Translations under genes and position numbers: made by a program
Assembly: GCA_944474755.1 (NCBI GenBank)
Contig: OX104116.1
Span: 2,897,494 to 2,961,493 of the forward strand
Direction of reading: 5' to 3'
DNA: 64,000 bases
DNA from: Limnoperna fortunei
Taxonomy: Eukaryota > Mollusca > Bivalvia > Mytilida > Modiolidae
Notes under the pieces: generated by a model
Database searches by the model: none
What the model was told of the DNA's origin: nothing
Seen by the model: only the letters and a program-made list of their open reading frames with translations
Shown: positions 50,113 to 61,610 of the stretch, piece by piece
How the letters are laid out: each line of letters opens with the position of its first letter
Position numbering within the stretch: position 1 is the first letter of the stretch

Positions 50113-51222
50113 ATGAATGCATTCGAGGTAAAATTTGCCGACGATCTAAATATTAACCCGTATCATATACTGTACTATCACATAAAACATACAAGACCAT
50201 TAAACTGCCACATTCCCATAGAATTCAAACAAAGATGGCAGAGGTTACTGGTCATACTTTTGATCAGCGGAGATATTGCGTTAAACCCTGGTCCAATACG
50301 GTTCCCATGTGGCTATTGCGCCAAACCTGTGCGAAAAAACCAAAATGGGATTGAATGTGAAATATGCAATTTCTGGATCCACGCCAAATGTATCAATATG
50401 GACAAAGAGACGTATGAAAAACTTTCCATATCAACTGAAAGCTGGTTTTGTCAACCCTGTACCCTTCCGAATTTTACGGATTTTTTTTTTTGAGCAGTCA
50501 ACTGTTAACGATCAAACAATAGTAGATGATGTCAATAATGAAACTTATGATACATGTATTTTCAAAGAACTCGTAGACCTGAGGATAAAGTCACCAGCAA
50601 ATATTAATAGCTACCGCTACAAATATGAGCATATAGTAGAGCTACTCCAGAGAAATGTGGTAGACATTATGTACCTAGCAGAGACTAAACTGGATGATTC
50701 TTTCCCGAATTCACTATTTAATGTTGAAAATTTTTCTTTTATATAGATCTGACAGAAATCGGCACGGGGGTGGAGTTTTAGCGTACATGCGGTCAGACCT
50801 AGCCGGAGATAGAAATAAACTGATGATTCTTTAAGACGGAGATCGAAATAAACAGGCTGAGTTTAAAGACATTGAGTCCTTATCACTAGAGGTAACATCT
50901 GACAAAGAAAAATGGTTATTTGTAGGTGTTTATAAACCCACAAGCATGCAAAACAGTAATTTTTATGACGATTTTAACAAAACAACTGACAAAATTGTAA
51001 AAATGTATGATAATTTTATCAGTATGGGTGATATGAATTTTAATATGTTAGACAATGTTAAAAATGAAACTTAGAATTTTTTGCCTAAAAAATCTTGTGA
51101 ATACACCACATGTTTTAGTAAAAATTTTAAACCAACCCTCATTGATGTTGTTTTAACAAACCAAGAAAACAAATGTGGGAAAGTCTGTAATTTTGGCTTT
51201 GGGCTAAGTGACTGTCATAATC
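50113..51222 (+). pseudogene. LINE C: broken 5' half of a LINE B relative
   Basis: The first frame (50113-50493) carries a leader ending LLISGDIALNPGP (2A-like, residues 51-61), then a PHD finger (CGYC ... WFCQPC). A run of T at 50482-50492 shifts the frame, and the next frame continues into the endonuclease (LAETKLDDSF). Stops and further shifts follow, but GVYKPT, MGDMNFNML and LSDCHN can still be read. Similarity ends right after the SDCHN block, where a CACTTCGGTAC repeat begins. No reverse transcriptase remains. It is a 3'-truncated copy, opposite to the usual 5' truncation, so a deletion or secondary insertion is likely. Confidence 0.7.
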
Positions 51223-51224
51223 GG

Positions 51225-51325
51225 TATCAGGTCACTTCGGTACACGGTCACTTCGGTACTGACATAATTAGTCACTTCGGTACTCGGTACTGGACACTTC
51301 GGTACCTGTTTAATTTTCGGTACTT
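51225..51325. repeat. Short tandem repeat, GTCACTTCGGTAC
   Basis: Four to five copies of GTCACTTCGGTAC with variable spacers abut the break in LINE C. Origin unknown. Confidence 0.7.
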
Positions 51326-51630
51326 TGAAGTATTTGTTTATATGTTTTATCAATAAAACAAGAAAATGAGTTATGTATACAGACGAATTAATAACTGATT
51401 ATGTTTTGATACGAATGTTTAACAGTTTCACTATTTATAATCAACTATAAATGGCATTTATGTTCAATGATTGGCTTTGTTTGTAAGATCATCAAAGTTA
51501 ATTAACAAAACTAATTTCTTTTAATCATAAATCTCTTTTGTCACGACTACCAAGAAAAAAATTAGTAATTGCAAGCTAAAATTATTTTGAGAAATATTGC
51601 AAAATATAGAAGAAGAAATAACTACACACA

Positions 51631-52258
51631 TGTAAGTGGCGAGGGATGAAGTCATAAAACTTAATTCATCTCATTCATTCATTTATTTCCAACGTAATAT
51701 GAGAAGATTAACTACAATGAGAAAATTACAATAATAAACGCTTGTGTCAAAATAATATGTTTACAAAATACAAATAATTACGTTTAACACCAATCATATA
51801 GCAAATATTCAAATCTTATAATACACTGAAATATCGAGTAGTACTTTGCTAACAGTGAAAATATATAATTCAAGTAGGACAGGTTTTAGCATGTAAATAA
51901 TCAACCATGTGTAAATGTGTAATATTTGAAGGAATGACGTGCAATATATTTTTGGTGTTGTAATTAGTTGTCTCATTTTATGTATGTGTTTGTTACCCAA
52001 TGTCAAACTAAAACAACAATATCATGGCATAATGCATATGAAAAAGAATACATATCACCTGGGTTTTCATAAATAATCTTACATACCGTATTGGTAGACT
52101 CATTAAACCCTCAAAATCATTCTTCATTAACTAGGTATGTATCAATATTGTTATCAAAGGGTCATTTTGTGAAAGGGAAGAGAAACTACCTTAAGTGAAC
52201 TGGATCTGTATAGCGAAAATTTAATTAAAAACCAAAAAGAAACACTTTGGCCTCTACA
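51631..52258 (-). repeat. 3' LTR of the BEL/Pao element
   Basis: 628 bp, aligned end to end with the copy at 58433-59077. It lacks the stretch GCAGACAGACATGTGCATCT found in the other copy. Confidence 0.85.
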
Positions 52259-52393
52259 TTCCGGCCCCTTAATTGTGGTTAAATAAACGCAATTACCAAA
52301 ATTATCTTAAATAGGCAAAAGTGACAAAAATATATATATCCAGTCCATGAATGTTTCACTTAATCAGTCACAAATAAGTACATAGTAAGTATA

Positions 52394-54028
52394 TTAGTCA
52401 TTTTCTACTAACATACACAGTTTCGTAATCGGCCTAGTCAAAATAGAAGTGGCTGTCTTTACTTTTGCTGAGCGAACGGAACCTACATTGTCCATAAACA
52501 CTTCAACCACTCTTCCTAAATTCCAAAAGTTTCTAGGACAATTGTCATGTATGATTACAATATCGCCTACTTTCACGTTTCGTTTTTCTACTATCCATTT
52601 TTGTCTCCTCTGTAGTAACGGTATATATTCTGAGGTCCATCTTCTCCAGAATAAATCGGTCAAATATTGTATCTGTCTCCAACGCCTCTTGACGTAGTTA
52701 TCAGTTTTACAAAATGTTCCTGGTGGAAAGTATTCTCCAGGTCGTAATAAGAGAAGATGATTCGGAGTAAGAACCTTGGTGTCATTTGGACTTTCAGATA
52801 CATCGGTAAGCGGGCGATTGTTAAGTATAGACTCAACTTCGCACATGAATGTCATGAGTCCTTCATCATCTAGTCGAATATTCTGTTCTTTTATCACGGA
52901 GTACAAAATCTTTCTTACTGATCGTATTAGCCGCTCCCAAACTCCTCCAAAATGAGAAGCTGCCGGTGGATTAAATTCCCATCTGATACCTTGCTGAGTC
53001 ATGGAGCTATTGATCTTCTCAGCATTCCATTTGAAAATTTCCTCACGCATTTCTCGTTCAGCACCTATCAGATTTGTTCCATTATCGGATCGGATGAACT
53101 CGGGTACTCCTCTACGAGCAATAAAGCGTCTTATCGCATTGATACATGAGTCAGTATCCATTGAATACACAATTTCTAAATGTACTGCGCGTACTGACAT
53201 ACAGGTGAATATCATGCCATATCTTTTCACCGTGCTTCTCCTTTGTTTAATGTATAACGGTCCGAAAAAATCGACACCTACTGTCGAAACTGCAGGCTTA
53301 TCCGGTGTAAGTCTCTCAGTTGGCAAATCTGACATCTTTTGCTCGAGTAACGGCCCTTGATATCTTTTGCAGATGACACACTTGGATATCAATCCTTTAA
53401 TGATAGAACTAGCACTGATGATCCAATATCTTTTTCGAAGCTCGGATAGTATTGAATTTCTTCCGAGATGTCCTATTGAACGGTGTATGTAATTGATTAT
53501 CAATATGGAAACATTCGAGTCCTTTGGCAGTATTATAGGATGTTTGGCGTCGTAAGGCAGCTCTGATCGGTCTAGTCTACCACCTATTCGCAAAACGCCA
53601 TCGCAGTCTAGAAACGGATCAAGTTTATAAAGTTTCGAAGTTCTCTTCAGTACTTTCTTTGGGTCACTTCGTAGAGAATTTATTTCATCAGCGAAGTGTT
53701 GACGTTGAACGAATCGGATAATACATTTCTCTGATCTTTTTAACATATCTATTGTGATCGTTCCAATATTTATATCCATTTCGGTTCTATTTTTGTTACA
53801 GTTTCTTTTCAGAAGGTCGAAGAATGTGAGAAGTCTACAAACAACTCGTTTTAATTTTGTCCAATCCGAGAAGTTTGTCATAAGTTTACCAAACAGCTCA
53901 GGTCTCGGTTCTGCTACGACGGTATTAACTACTTCCTTCACTTCGTAGTCTGTGTTTGAAATTGACTTGTCGATCTCCTGCTCCGGCCATTCGCATTCAT
54001 GTTGTCTGAGAAAATTAGGTCCGTAAAG
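52394..54028 (-). pseudogene. BEL/Pao integrase region
   Basis: Same frame as the reverse transcriptase but separated from it by TGA codons at 54113-54115 and 54029-54031. An N-terminal HH-CC zinc region is visible (HRSIGHLG ... CVICKRY). The DDE catalytic core has Asp in VGVDFFGP, Asp in IRSDNGTN and Glu in GGVWERL. A C-terminal DUF5641 domain begins LTPNHLLLLRPG. It would insert the cDNA into the genome. The catalytic triad is intact, and only the upstream stops prevent synthesis from the polyprotein. The longest ATG-initiated part begins at 53941. Confidence 0.85.
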
Positions 54029-54112
54029 TCAGTCAGAATTCGTTGCAAAGTTTGACGCTTTCATTCCCCTTGACGCATAGTCCGCTGGGTTAATTTTCGT
54101 GTTGACATATTT

Positions 54113-55762
54113 TCATTGCTCGGGTTTCGTTGCTTCTTGGATAACATCTAGCCGATTAGCAACAAAAGTGTGAAATCTCGATTTCCGATTGTTAATATAA
54201 CGTACAACCGATATACTATCTGTCCAAAATATAATTTTGTCAATAGTGTAGTTTATTTCCTTTACGATAATTTTGCTTAACTTGACGGCCTTAGCAGCAG
54301 CTGTGAGTTCAAGTCGCTGTATTGTTATCTTCTTGAGCGGAGTGACTCTAGATTTTCCAAGTACAAACGCACAATTGATTTGATCTGAATTATCAATCAT
54401 TCGGAGGTAAAATACCATACCATATCCTGTTTCGCTAGCATCAGAAAAGCAATGTAGTTGACAAGATTTGACCTGTCCAAAATTGACAGGTTTGTAGCAC
54501 CTCGGTAATCGTATACTCTCTAGATCGCTAATTTGAGAAAGCCATTCGTTCCATTGCTTAAGCTCAACTCCTGTGAGTTCCTGATCCCAACTATAACCAT
54601 GTTTACACAATCTTTGCAAAATTAACTTTGCTGTTAGCAAGAACGGTGACATAATTCCAATAGGATCAAAGATAGAACTTGTAATCGAAAGAACACTTCG
54701 TCTACACGCTGGTTTGTCCTTGAACGTAACTTTGAATCCCAAACAATCGGTCGCCATGTTCCACTGAACTCCCAAAGCCCGTTCAACTGGGAGACCATCT
54801 TCTAAGGTCCAATGCTGAACACCTTTCGCCCGATCGTCCTCTGAAATTGATTGAATGACATACGGTGCATTACTGATCCATTTAGTCATTTTAAATCCGC
54901 CATCTCTGCACAAAGAAGTAACATCTCTGATAGCATTAATTGCTTTGTCTTCAGTTTCTACAGATGCAAGGCAGTCGTCGACATACATACTATCAGTCAT
55001 TATTTGCGATACGGATGGATCGTATTTGTGTCCGAAATCTTCGATAGCATGATTTAAGGCAAAGTTGCAACAACTAGGTGAGGATGTTGCCCCGAAAAGA
55101 TGTACGGTCATTCGATACTCAACCGGTTCTCCATCTACATTACCATTAGGCCACCAAAAGAATCGAAGACAGTCTCTATCTGTTCGCGGAACTCGAACCT
55201 GGTGAAACATTGCTTCGATATCCCCGAGAATAGCAACATGTTCCTCTCGAAATCTCAAAAGTACAGTAAGTAAATTGTTTGTAAGGTTTGGTCCTTGAAG
55301 TATCTGGGAATTCAACGAAGCACCCAAATACGTAGCGGAACAGTCAAATACTACTCGTATCTTGTCCTTTTGTGCACGATAGACTCCGTGATGGGGCAGA
55401 TACCACACCCTACCATCATTTCTGTCCAAGTCTTCTAGTGGGACGATTTCCATATAGTCTTTGTCTATGAGCTTGTTCATGAATTCAATATAATCGTCTT
55501 TAAATTTTGGATTTCTAGAAAACTTAATTTTCAGTCCTTTCAGACGTTGTATACATTGTGATGCATTATCTGGAAAGGTTATGTGCGCATCTCTAAACGG
55601 TAAACATATTTCATAATGTCCATTTTTGAAGTCGACGGACTCGTTCAATAATTCCAAGAACTTCTTATCTTCGATTGAGCTTTCCCGCTTATCATCGACT
55701 ATACGTTCGGAAAAATCGTAGTTCATAGAATTTCTAAATAATTGTTCTTGAATCGTCTTCAT
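54113..55762 (-). pseudogene. BEL/Pao reverse transcriptase and RNase H region
   Basis: 549 codons. It shows the BEL reverse-transcriptase start (WYLPHHGVY), RVVFDCSA, MFHQVRVP, the catalytic YVDD near residue 259, a DUF-type connection, and RNase H (CFSDASETGYG, FWTDSISVV). It ends at TGA in a place where relatives have a Trp (EQ-stop-KYV). It is offset +1 from the gag-protease frame, which stops at 55734 within a 29-base overlap. The offset could be a programmed shift but is more likely decay, given the other lesions. Confidence 0.85.
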
Positions 55763-58115
55763 CTAAAGATTGAATAGACATCAGTTGTGCTCTGTTCAAT
55801 ACTTGATCCGAGTCCTCAAAGTCTCTAAGCATATTCCATATGATCCAGCCTAATCTAGTTCTAGTAGCGTGAAGTGATCCACTGGGACTGGTAACAATCT
55901 CGATCGGCATGTATGCATCAGGAACGTTGTTTCCTATCACAAGACCTATGCCACAATCAGGTGAATGCCATCGTATTTTGGATAGATGACTCCAATTTGA
56001 AATTTCGTTTTCTTTCGGAATATGTACACTTGAGACCGGCATCTCACCTTTCGTGTAGACTTTCGGGAGGTTGACAACATTTTTCATATCGTAGTCCATC
56101 ACTTGTAATCCTGTAACAGCGTAAGTATTCATATTAAACGGTTTTCCCATTGTGTTCAGTTTTATATTCATTCTTTTACCACTTCCGCCCAAACGATACA
56201 GTAAATCTTCGGTACAAAGGGAAACGCTACTACCAGAATTAAAAAATGCGTAAGTGTCAATCACAGCAGGTTTATCTCTAAGCTTAACCTTCACTGGTAT
56301 GATAGCCATGGCACATGAAGTTTCTCCGGCCCCTGATTGGGTGGAACTAGTAATCGAATTGGTATCTTGCAGTCTTTCAGTTTGTGTTGATCCTGTCGTC
56401 TTAGTCGTACTTTCCTGTTGTCTTTCACTGTTGTGTAGAAGAGTCGGGTGTCGTTTATGACAAGCCTTACATGTAAGTCGGTTTCTACAATTCGCTGTCC
56501 TGTGTCCTACCTTAAGACATCCGAAACAGTGACCCTTTCCTTTCAAGTGTTCGTAACGCTCATTGATGCTTAGTTTCAGTATATCTTTGCAATTTTCAAG
56601 ACTATGATTTTTTCCACAGTATGAACATTTCTGGTCGGTCACTAGTTTTGGCGTTTCTGGTTTGATCTCAGCAGCAAAACTACCTTTAGTACATTCCTTT
56701 GCCTTCTGTGTCTTAGTTTTCGGAAGCCTTGAGTTTTGTGAGTTAGTCGTCACTGCAGCTTTACCATATACAGGGTCATTCAATTTCTTCGCTTCCGTTT
56801 TAACGAATTCCACGAAGTCAGAAAATTTCACTACGTGTTTCTTGTCTCTTATTTTCGATACTACGTTTCGCCAACGATCGTGCAAGTACATTGGAAGTTT
56901 CTTCAACAACAATTTTATGTTTTCCGAGTATTCTAGGATTCTAATAGCGTCTATACTCTCGATTGCATTCAAACATTCAATAAGAAAAAGTGAGAATTCG
57001 TCCAAGGCTTTAGAGTCCCCTGAAGCAGTGTCAGACCATCCTAGTGCCTTTTTAATAAATGCGTTGGCGGCTATTACTTCTTCATCTCCATATCGTTCTT
57101 GCAATTGTTTCATCGCTGATGTATAAGCATGCTCTCCTGTTAGCTGACCAAAACCAGATACTACTCTGTTCGCTTCACCATAGGTAAATTGCTCAAGATA
57201 TGTCATTTTCTCGTCTTCGGTTTCAGCATTTACTACGATTCTAGCAGTGAATTGCCTAATGAATTTTCTAAACTCTAGTGGGTCACCACCAAATTTCCGA
57301 ATATCTGTTACAGGTTTTCGTAAGTGTTTAACGATAGACGACATCTCTAAATCTGAACATTTATCATTTCGATATGAGGCGGTATAATTATCGACCTGTG
57401 GAATTAAAGAATTGTCAACGGTTTGTTTAATTGGTTTAGTTATAGCGTCGACCATTGTTTCTATGTGTCCATTTTCTCTAACATTTTCGACGTTCGACGA
57501 ATTCTGTATATCTCTGTCGTGTTTAGGTGTATATGGCTCTGCATGTACGTTTAGACTACTGCGTTTTATTCGATTTTCAGTGTAGAGACGATCACCAAGT
57601 TTCTTGCTGCTTTTCTCAGTGCTACATTTGTAACTATGTACACTTTCGATTTCAGATTCGTACTTATCCAAGACCTTCTGTTTAGCATTGGATATGGCCA
57701 TGTTTGTTCTGATCTCAAGCTCTTCTTCTTCGAGCGTAATATTCATTTTAGCAAGTTCTATTTCTTTTTTCTTAGTTAACACGGCCATCTTGGCTTCAAG
57801 TTCTGCTCGTGTCTGCTCTTCCTTGAGTCGCTTAGAAGATATACTACTTTGTAAGCTACGAGTACTTGTTACCCTACTGGACAAAGCACGTGATGCATGT
57901 GAAGTGTACCTCCTTGATCTAGATCGTCTTTCATCTCTCTCAATTCGCTGTAAGTCTTGATTTGCAGCATTGAAATAATTGTTCAATGATGTTATGAACG
58001 TTCTAAGTATTGTGTTTCTGTCATTAAATGTTTCTATGTATGTTTCTTTATTATCGGGATGAATTCTAGGAATAATGTTTTGATGGTGCTTTAGAAATGA
58101 CTCATACTTATCCAT
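55734..58115 (-). pseudogene. BEL/Pao gag, zinc knuckles and aspartic protease region
   Basis: 793 codons. A charged coiled-coil part is followed by a BEL gag domain (around LRKPVTDIRKFGGDPLEFRKF), CCHC-like knuckles (CSYCGKNHSLENC, CFGCLKVGHRTANC, CKACHKRHPTLLH) and a DUF1758 aspartic protease. The expected active-site Asp of the D-S/T-G motif is Asn here (FFNSGSSVS near residue 625), which should abolish cleavage. The N-terminal end of gag is in another frame (58408-58091). Confidence 0.82.
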
Positions 58116-58408
58116 CCATAAGCTATGTTTTGCTCAAAAGACTGCTTTTGATCTACCATATCGATTATGGTTTTAGACAAATTCTTCAAAGTAGTAAACT
58201 GCTTACTTGCTTTGTCAATCTCGAAACGTTCTCCTTTTGGTGCAAAGGTTCTAGGACGTGCTCCCTGGTCCTCATATTTAAATTCCTTGACATTCATTTC
58301 ATCGGATGTTTCTACTTTAGCTTCTGCTGTAGCCCCAGCAACGGTCGTGTCACTCGTAGCAGTGGCTTCTGATATAACATCGTCACCTTTGTCTTCCCTT
58401 TGATCCAT
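58091..58408 (-). pseudogene. BEL/Pao gag N terminus, split off by a frameshift
   Basis: 105 codons from ATG 25 bases inside the 5' LTR. The frame should continue into the one at 58115, but around TATGGATGGATAAG it must shift -1. The GGATGGAT duplication there suggests a small insertion. The protein is acidic and Thr/Ala-rich, as BEL gag N termini often are. Confidence 0.65.
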
Positions 58409-58432
58409 ACCTTCCGGTCAATACGTTAATGT

Positions 58433-59077
58433 TGTAAGTGGCGAGGGATGAAGTCATAAAACTTAATTCATCTCATTCATTCATTTATTTCCAACGTTAT
58501 ATAAGAAGATTAACTACAATGAGAAAATTACAATAATAAACGCTTGTGTCAAAATAATATGTTTACAAAATACAAATAATTACGTTTAACACCAATCATA
58601 TAGCAAATATTAAAATCTTATAATACACTGAAATATCGAATAGTACTTTGCTAACAGTGAAAATATATAATTCAAGTAGGACAGGTTTAAGCATGTAAAT
58701 AATCAACCATAAAATGTAATATTTGAAGGAATGACGTGTAATTTATTTTTGGTGTTGTCATTAGTTGTCTTATTTTATGTATGTGTTTGTGCAGACAGAC
58801 ATGTGCATCTCATACCCAATGTCAAACAAAAACAACAATATCATGGCATTATGCATATGTAAAAGAATACATATCACCTGGGTTTTCATAAATAATCTTA
58901 CATACCGTATTGGTAGACTCATTAAACCCTCAAAATCATTCTTCATTAACTAGGTATGTATCAATATTGTTATCAAAGGGTCATTTTGTCAAAGGGAAGA
59001 GAAACTACCTTAAGTGAACTGGATCTGTACAGCGAAAATTTAATTAAAAACCAAAAAGAAACACTTTGGCCTCTACA
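58433..59077 (-). repeat. 5' LTR of the BEL/Pao element
   Basis: 645 bp, paired with 51631-52258. On the minus strand it would carry the promoter. The gag start codon follows within 26 bases, leaving little room for a standard primer-binding site. Confidence 0.85.
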
Positions 59078-59190
59078 ACATCAAAAGAAGACGTTAAATA
59101 TCAACATAATCTTTTTATTGTGTGTGTGGTTGAGGAGGGGGGGGGGGTGTTCAAGAAAGATGGTAGTGTGATAGGGTCGATATTTTTATA

Positions 59191-60456
59191 TGTAACCATT
59201 AAATACAATATCTAATGTGTATTAGTATTATATCAATTCACTAATTGATAATCACAGGTGTATAAATGTTTTAATCCTTACAAGTGACCTCCAGCTAATT
59301 TGTATATGTTATTGATTTTTAGTATTACAGGTATAGATGACCAGGTGTTAAATCATGTGACTTGTTTATGGTCATTCACTGTATGATGTATTTTGAAAGT
59401 GAGGTGTGATGTAATGTTTGTATGATGTAAGTCTGAGAGAACGATTTGATTGGCTGGATGGTATGTATGAGTGATGTCAGAATGATTCTTTATGTGTGAT
59501 GTAGTGGTGTCCGAGAGATGTGATTGGTTGTTTAGTCATGAGGTACGAAAGAGAGTACTCGATTGGCAATTAGTGTTGGAGGGAAATTATGTTTAATTTT
59601 TCACTTTCACTCATTGTGTAAAGAAGTAGATTTGTTTGATATTTTGTGGAACATTTCTGCATAATTTATATTCGGAAGTTTACAGATATTTTGGAATACT
59701 CCTGTGTTCCACATCATAAAGGTATTTATATTTTTATGTTATATATACTTTATTTTTCATGTCTTTGTAGAGTAATCCGTCAGATTGCTTTTTCAATGTA
59801 ACGAAGACTCAAATTGTGAGATTGTTCTTCTTTAATTATTTTTATATTTGTCTAAGCTGGAGTCACTAGTTAAAGGTTATTATAAATGTTTACATGACAA
59901 GTTTAAGCTATATATATTTTTAATATATTTTTCACACGGATTATTTATACATTGTGGTCACATAGGTGTAGTTAATGCATAGCATACTTAGCATGCATTC
60001 ATATTATTTCAGATGTAGATCCTGTATATATTTGTCCTTGAGTTCTGGACTGTGTCTAAGTTGTTCTTGCAACCTAAGTCCCATAGACAGGTATTCAATA
60101 GTTCTATATTTATTTATTTATTACATCAATGATTAGATTAATTGTCTTACATTGTATCATACATTTTTATATACATTTCAAGATAATGGGTTTTGCATAA
60201 TTTGCATAGCTTACTGTATTTCATATTATTTCATTTCATATTTTTACTTTGAATATTTACTGAATATAATGAAATTATTTTCATATGGATCTATAATACT
60301 TATGTGACATGTTTTATTTGCATAATGTGATATAATTGTTGAACTATTTGTAATTTCAATTTATTGTTATTACAGGGTTGTTTTGTTCTATTATAATAAA
60401 CAACTACTGGATCTCAGCTGTGTTTGTTTTGAACACCCGAACCACCCCCGGTTACA
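59191..60456 (+). repeat. 5' LTR of the gypsy element (predicted borders)
   Basis: The borders are inferred from matching inverted tips TGTAACC (59191) and GGTTACA (60456), followed directly by the primer-site candidate. A TATA-like TTATATATACTTTATTT lies near 59740. The partner LTR is outside the window, so the left border is provisional. Confidence 0.55.
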
Positions 60457-60480
60457 TTTGGCATCCTCGGCATTGACTGG
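60457..60480 (+). promoter_or_regulatory. Candidate tRNA primer-binding site
   Basis: TTTGGCATCCTCGGCATTG begins two bases after the LTR end. TGG matches the CCA tail of any tRNA. The tRNA was not identified. Confidence 0.5.
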
Positions 60481-60727
60481 AACAACAGGAATTCCTAGGA
60501 AGAAATTCTACTGCAGGAGGGGAGAGAATCAATCGACAGTAATTGTGTTTTATATATTACCCTTGTATATTTTTGAATACCGCACCACTCCTCCTTGTAA
60601 TAATTTTTATACTATACATTTAACAAAGTAAGCGTGTTATTACTTATATATCAGTTCTTTTGGTATCGTTGTGTCATACTATATTGGTAAGTATCTACTA
60701 TATTAAGCATATAGTCACAATATACCT

Positions 60728-61507
60728 ATGAGCAATCGTCTTAAGAAGTACATTAATGAACAACCACACCTACCTGATGGTTTCCGATACAGAGTACCAA
60801 TATTAGTCTCAGACAGCAAAGGGTTTACACTCAGAAACCATTGCCAAGACTACCAATTTCCACTTGAAATTTGGTGTCATCCCGGAGCCAGGACTAAGCA
60901 ACTTGTTGATATAATAGACTCCAGGATCCAGAAAGCAATTCGCCGACACCACAATATAATTATCTACCTTTGGGCTGGTACTTGTGACATCACTCGTAAG
61001 GAGGGAAGGTATATATTTCTGCGCCACAAATCCCAAAAGGCAGTTAATGAGATACTTGAGCAATATAGGAGAGCTATAACTATAGTAGACAAATACAAGC
61101 AGGCTGATATTAAATTTATAGACTGTCCGTTGTTATCTATTGCCAAGTGGAACGCCACCAAGGGACACCCTCAACCAGAAACATTTAAGGAGGCTGATTT
61201 AGAAGCTACTAACCAGATAACAAGACTTAATAAGAAAATTTGGGAGTTGAATGCCATTTTAGGAAAGACCTCCATTAAAGTCAGCCGATACTTTATTAAA
61301 AGACGGAAGTCAAGATCTAGGACAATCAGGAAGTCAGTTGTACTGTCCATCAACAACAGAGACGGAGTACATCCTGGTAAATTACTTAGTTTGGCCATCA
61401 GTAAACATCTATTACTAGATACGTACAAGGAGTGTTACCACATCACACAGGAATCCAGACAGTTGCAGATAAGGGTAGAGGAGGAGGAACTTTTGTCTCT
61501 CTTTTAG
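60728..61507 (+). CDS. SGNH-hydrolase-like ORF in the leader of the gypsy element
   Basis: 259 residues, intact, between the primer site and gag, 103 bases upstream of the gag ATG. Block I is LVSDSKG with the nucleophile Ser, block II is around HPGARTK, block III is WAGTCD, and block V is DGVHP. It has the Ser-Asp-His catalytic set but Cys in place of the block III Asn, exactly as in the LINE A ORF at 22560-23297. The two also share the start (MS-x-LxKY), the spacing between blocks and a WN-HP-F-K pattern in the middle. The C terminus is Lys/Arg-rich, then acidic. Gypsy elements sometimes carry an extra ORF, usually env-like and downstream of pol. An upstream hydrolase is unfamiliar to me. 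Role unknown: perhaps membrane-lipid or acyl-ester hydrolysis. Confidence 0.82.
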   Translation: MSNRLKKYINEQPHLPDGFRYRVPILVSDSKGFTLRNHCQDYQFPLEIWCHPGARTKQLVDIIDSRIQKAIRRHHNIIIYLWAGTCDITRKEGRYIFLRHKSQKAVNEILEQYRRAITIVDKYKQADIKFIDCPLLSIAKWNATKGHPQPETFKEADLEATNQITRLNKKIWELNAILGKTSIKVSRYFIKRRKSRSRTIRKSVVLSINNRDGVHPGKLLSLAISKHLLLDTYKECYHITQESRQLQIRVEEEELLSLF

Positions 61508-61610
61508 CTGTAGGTGTGTTTATCGTACCACGCTAAAGGGGGTTGACAACAACCGAAACCGATACCTGAACCCTGCATACAAAGGATTGAGATAAAACAA
61601 CACTCATAAA

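Larger units (their letters stand above)
51631..59077 (-). mobile_element. BEL/Pao LTR retrotransposon with both LTRs, inactivated
   Basis: Two near-identical terminal repeats (51631-52258, 58433-59077) begin TG and end CA on the element strand (TGTAGAGGCC ... CACTTACA). The internal order on the minus strand is gag, DUF1758-type aspartic protease, reverse transcriptase with YVDD, RNase H, integrase with DUF5641, which defines BEL/Pao. A purine-rich tract (AAGGGGCCGGAA) precedes the 3' LTR. The LTRs differ by several indels and substitutions, so the insertion is not recent. Two frameshifts, two TGA stops and an active-site change show it is dead. No exact target duplication was found (ACACA versus ACATC). 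Confidence 0.88.

Noticed and set aside
51626..51630. 5-bp target duplication for the BEL element
   Set aside because: ACACA on one side and ACATC on the other do not match. Only three bases agree, which is not convincing.
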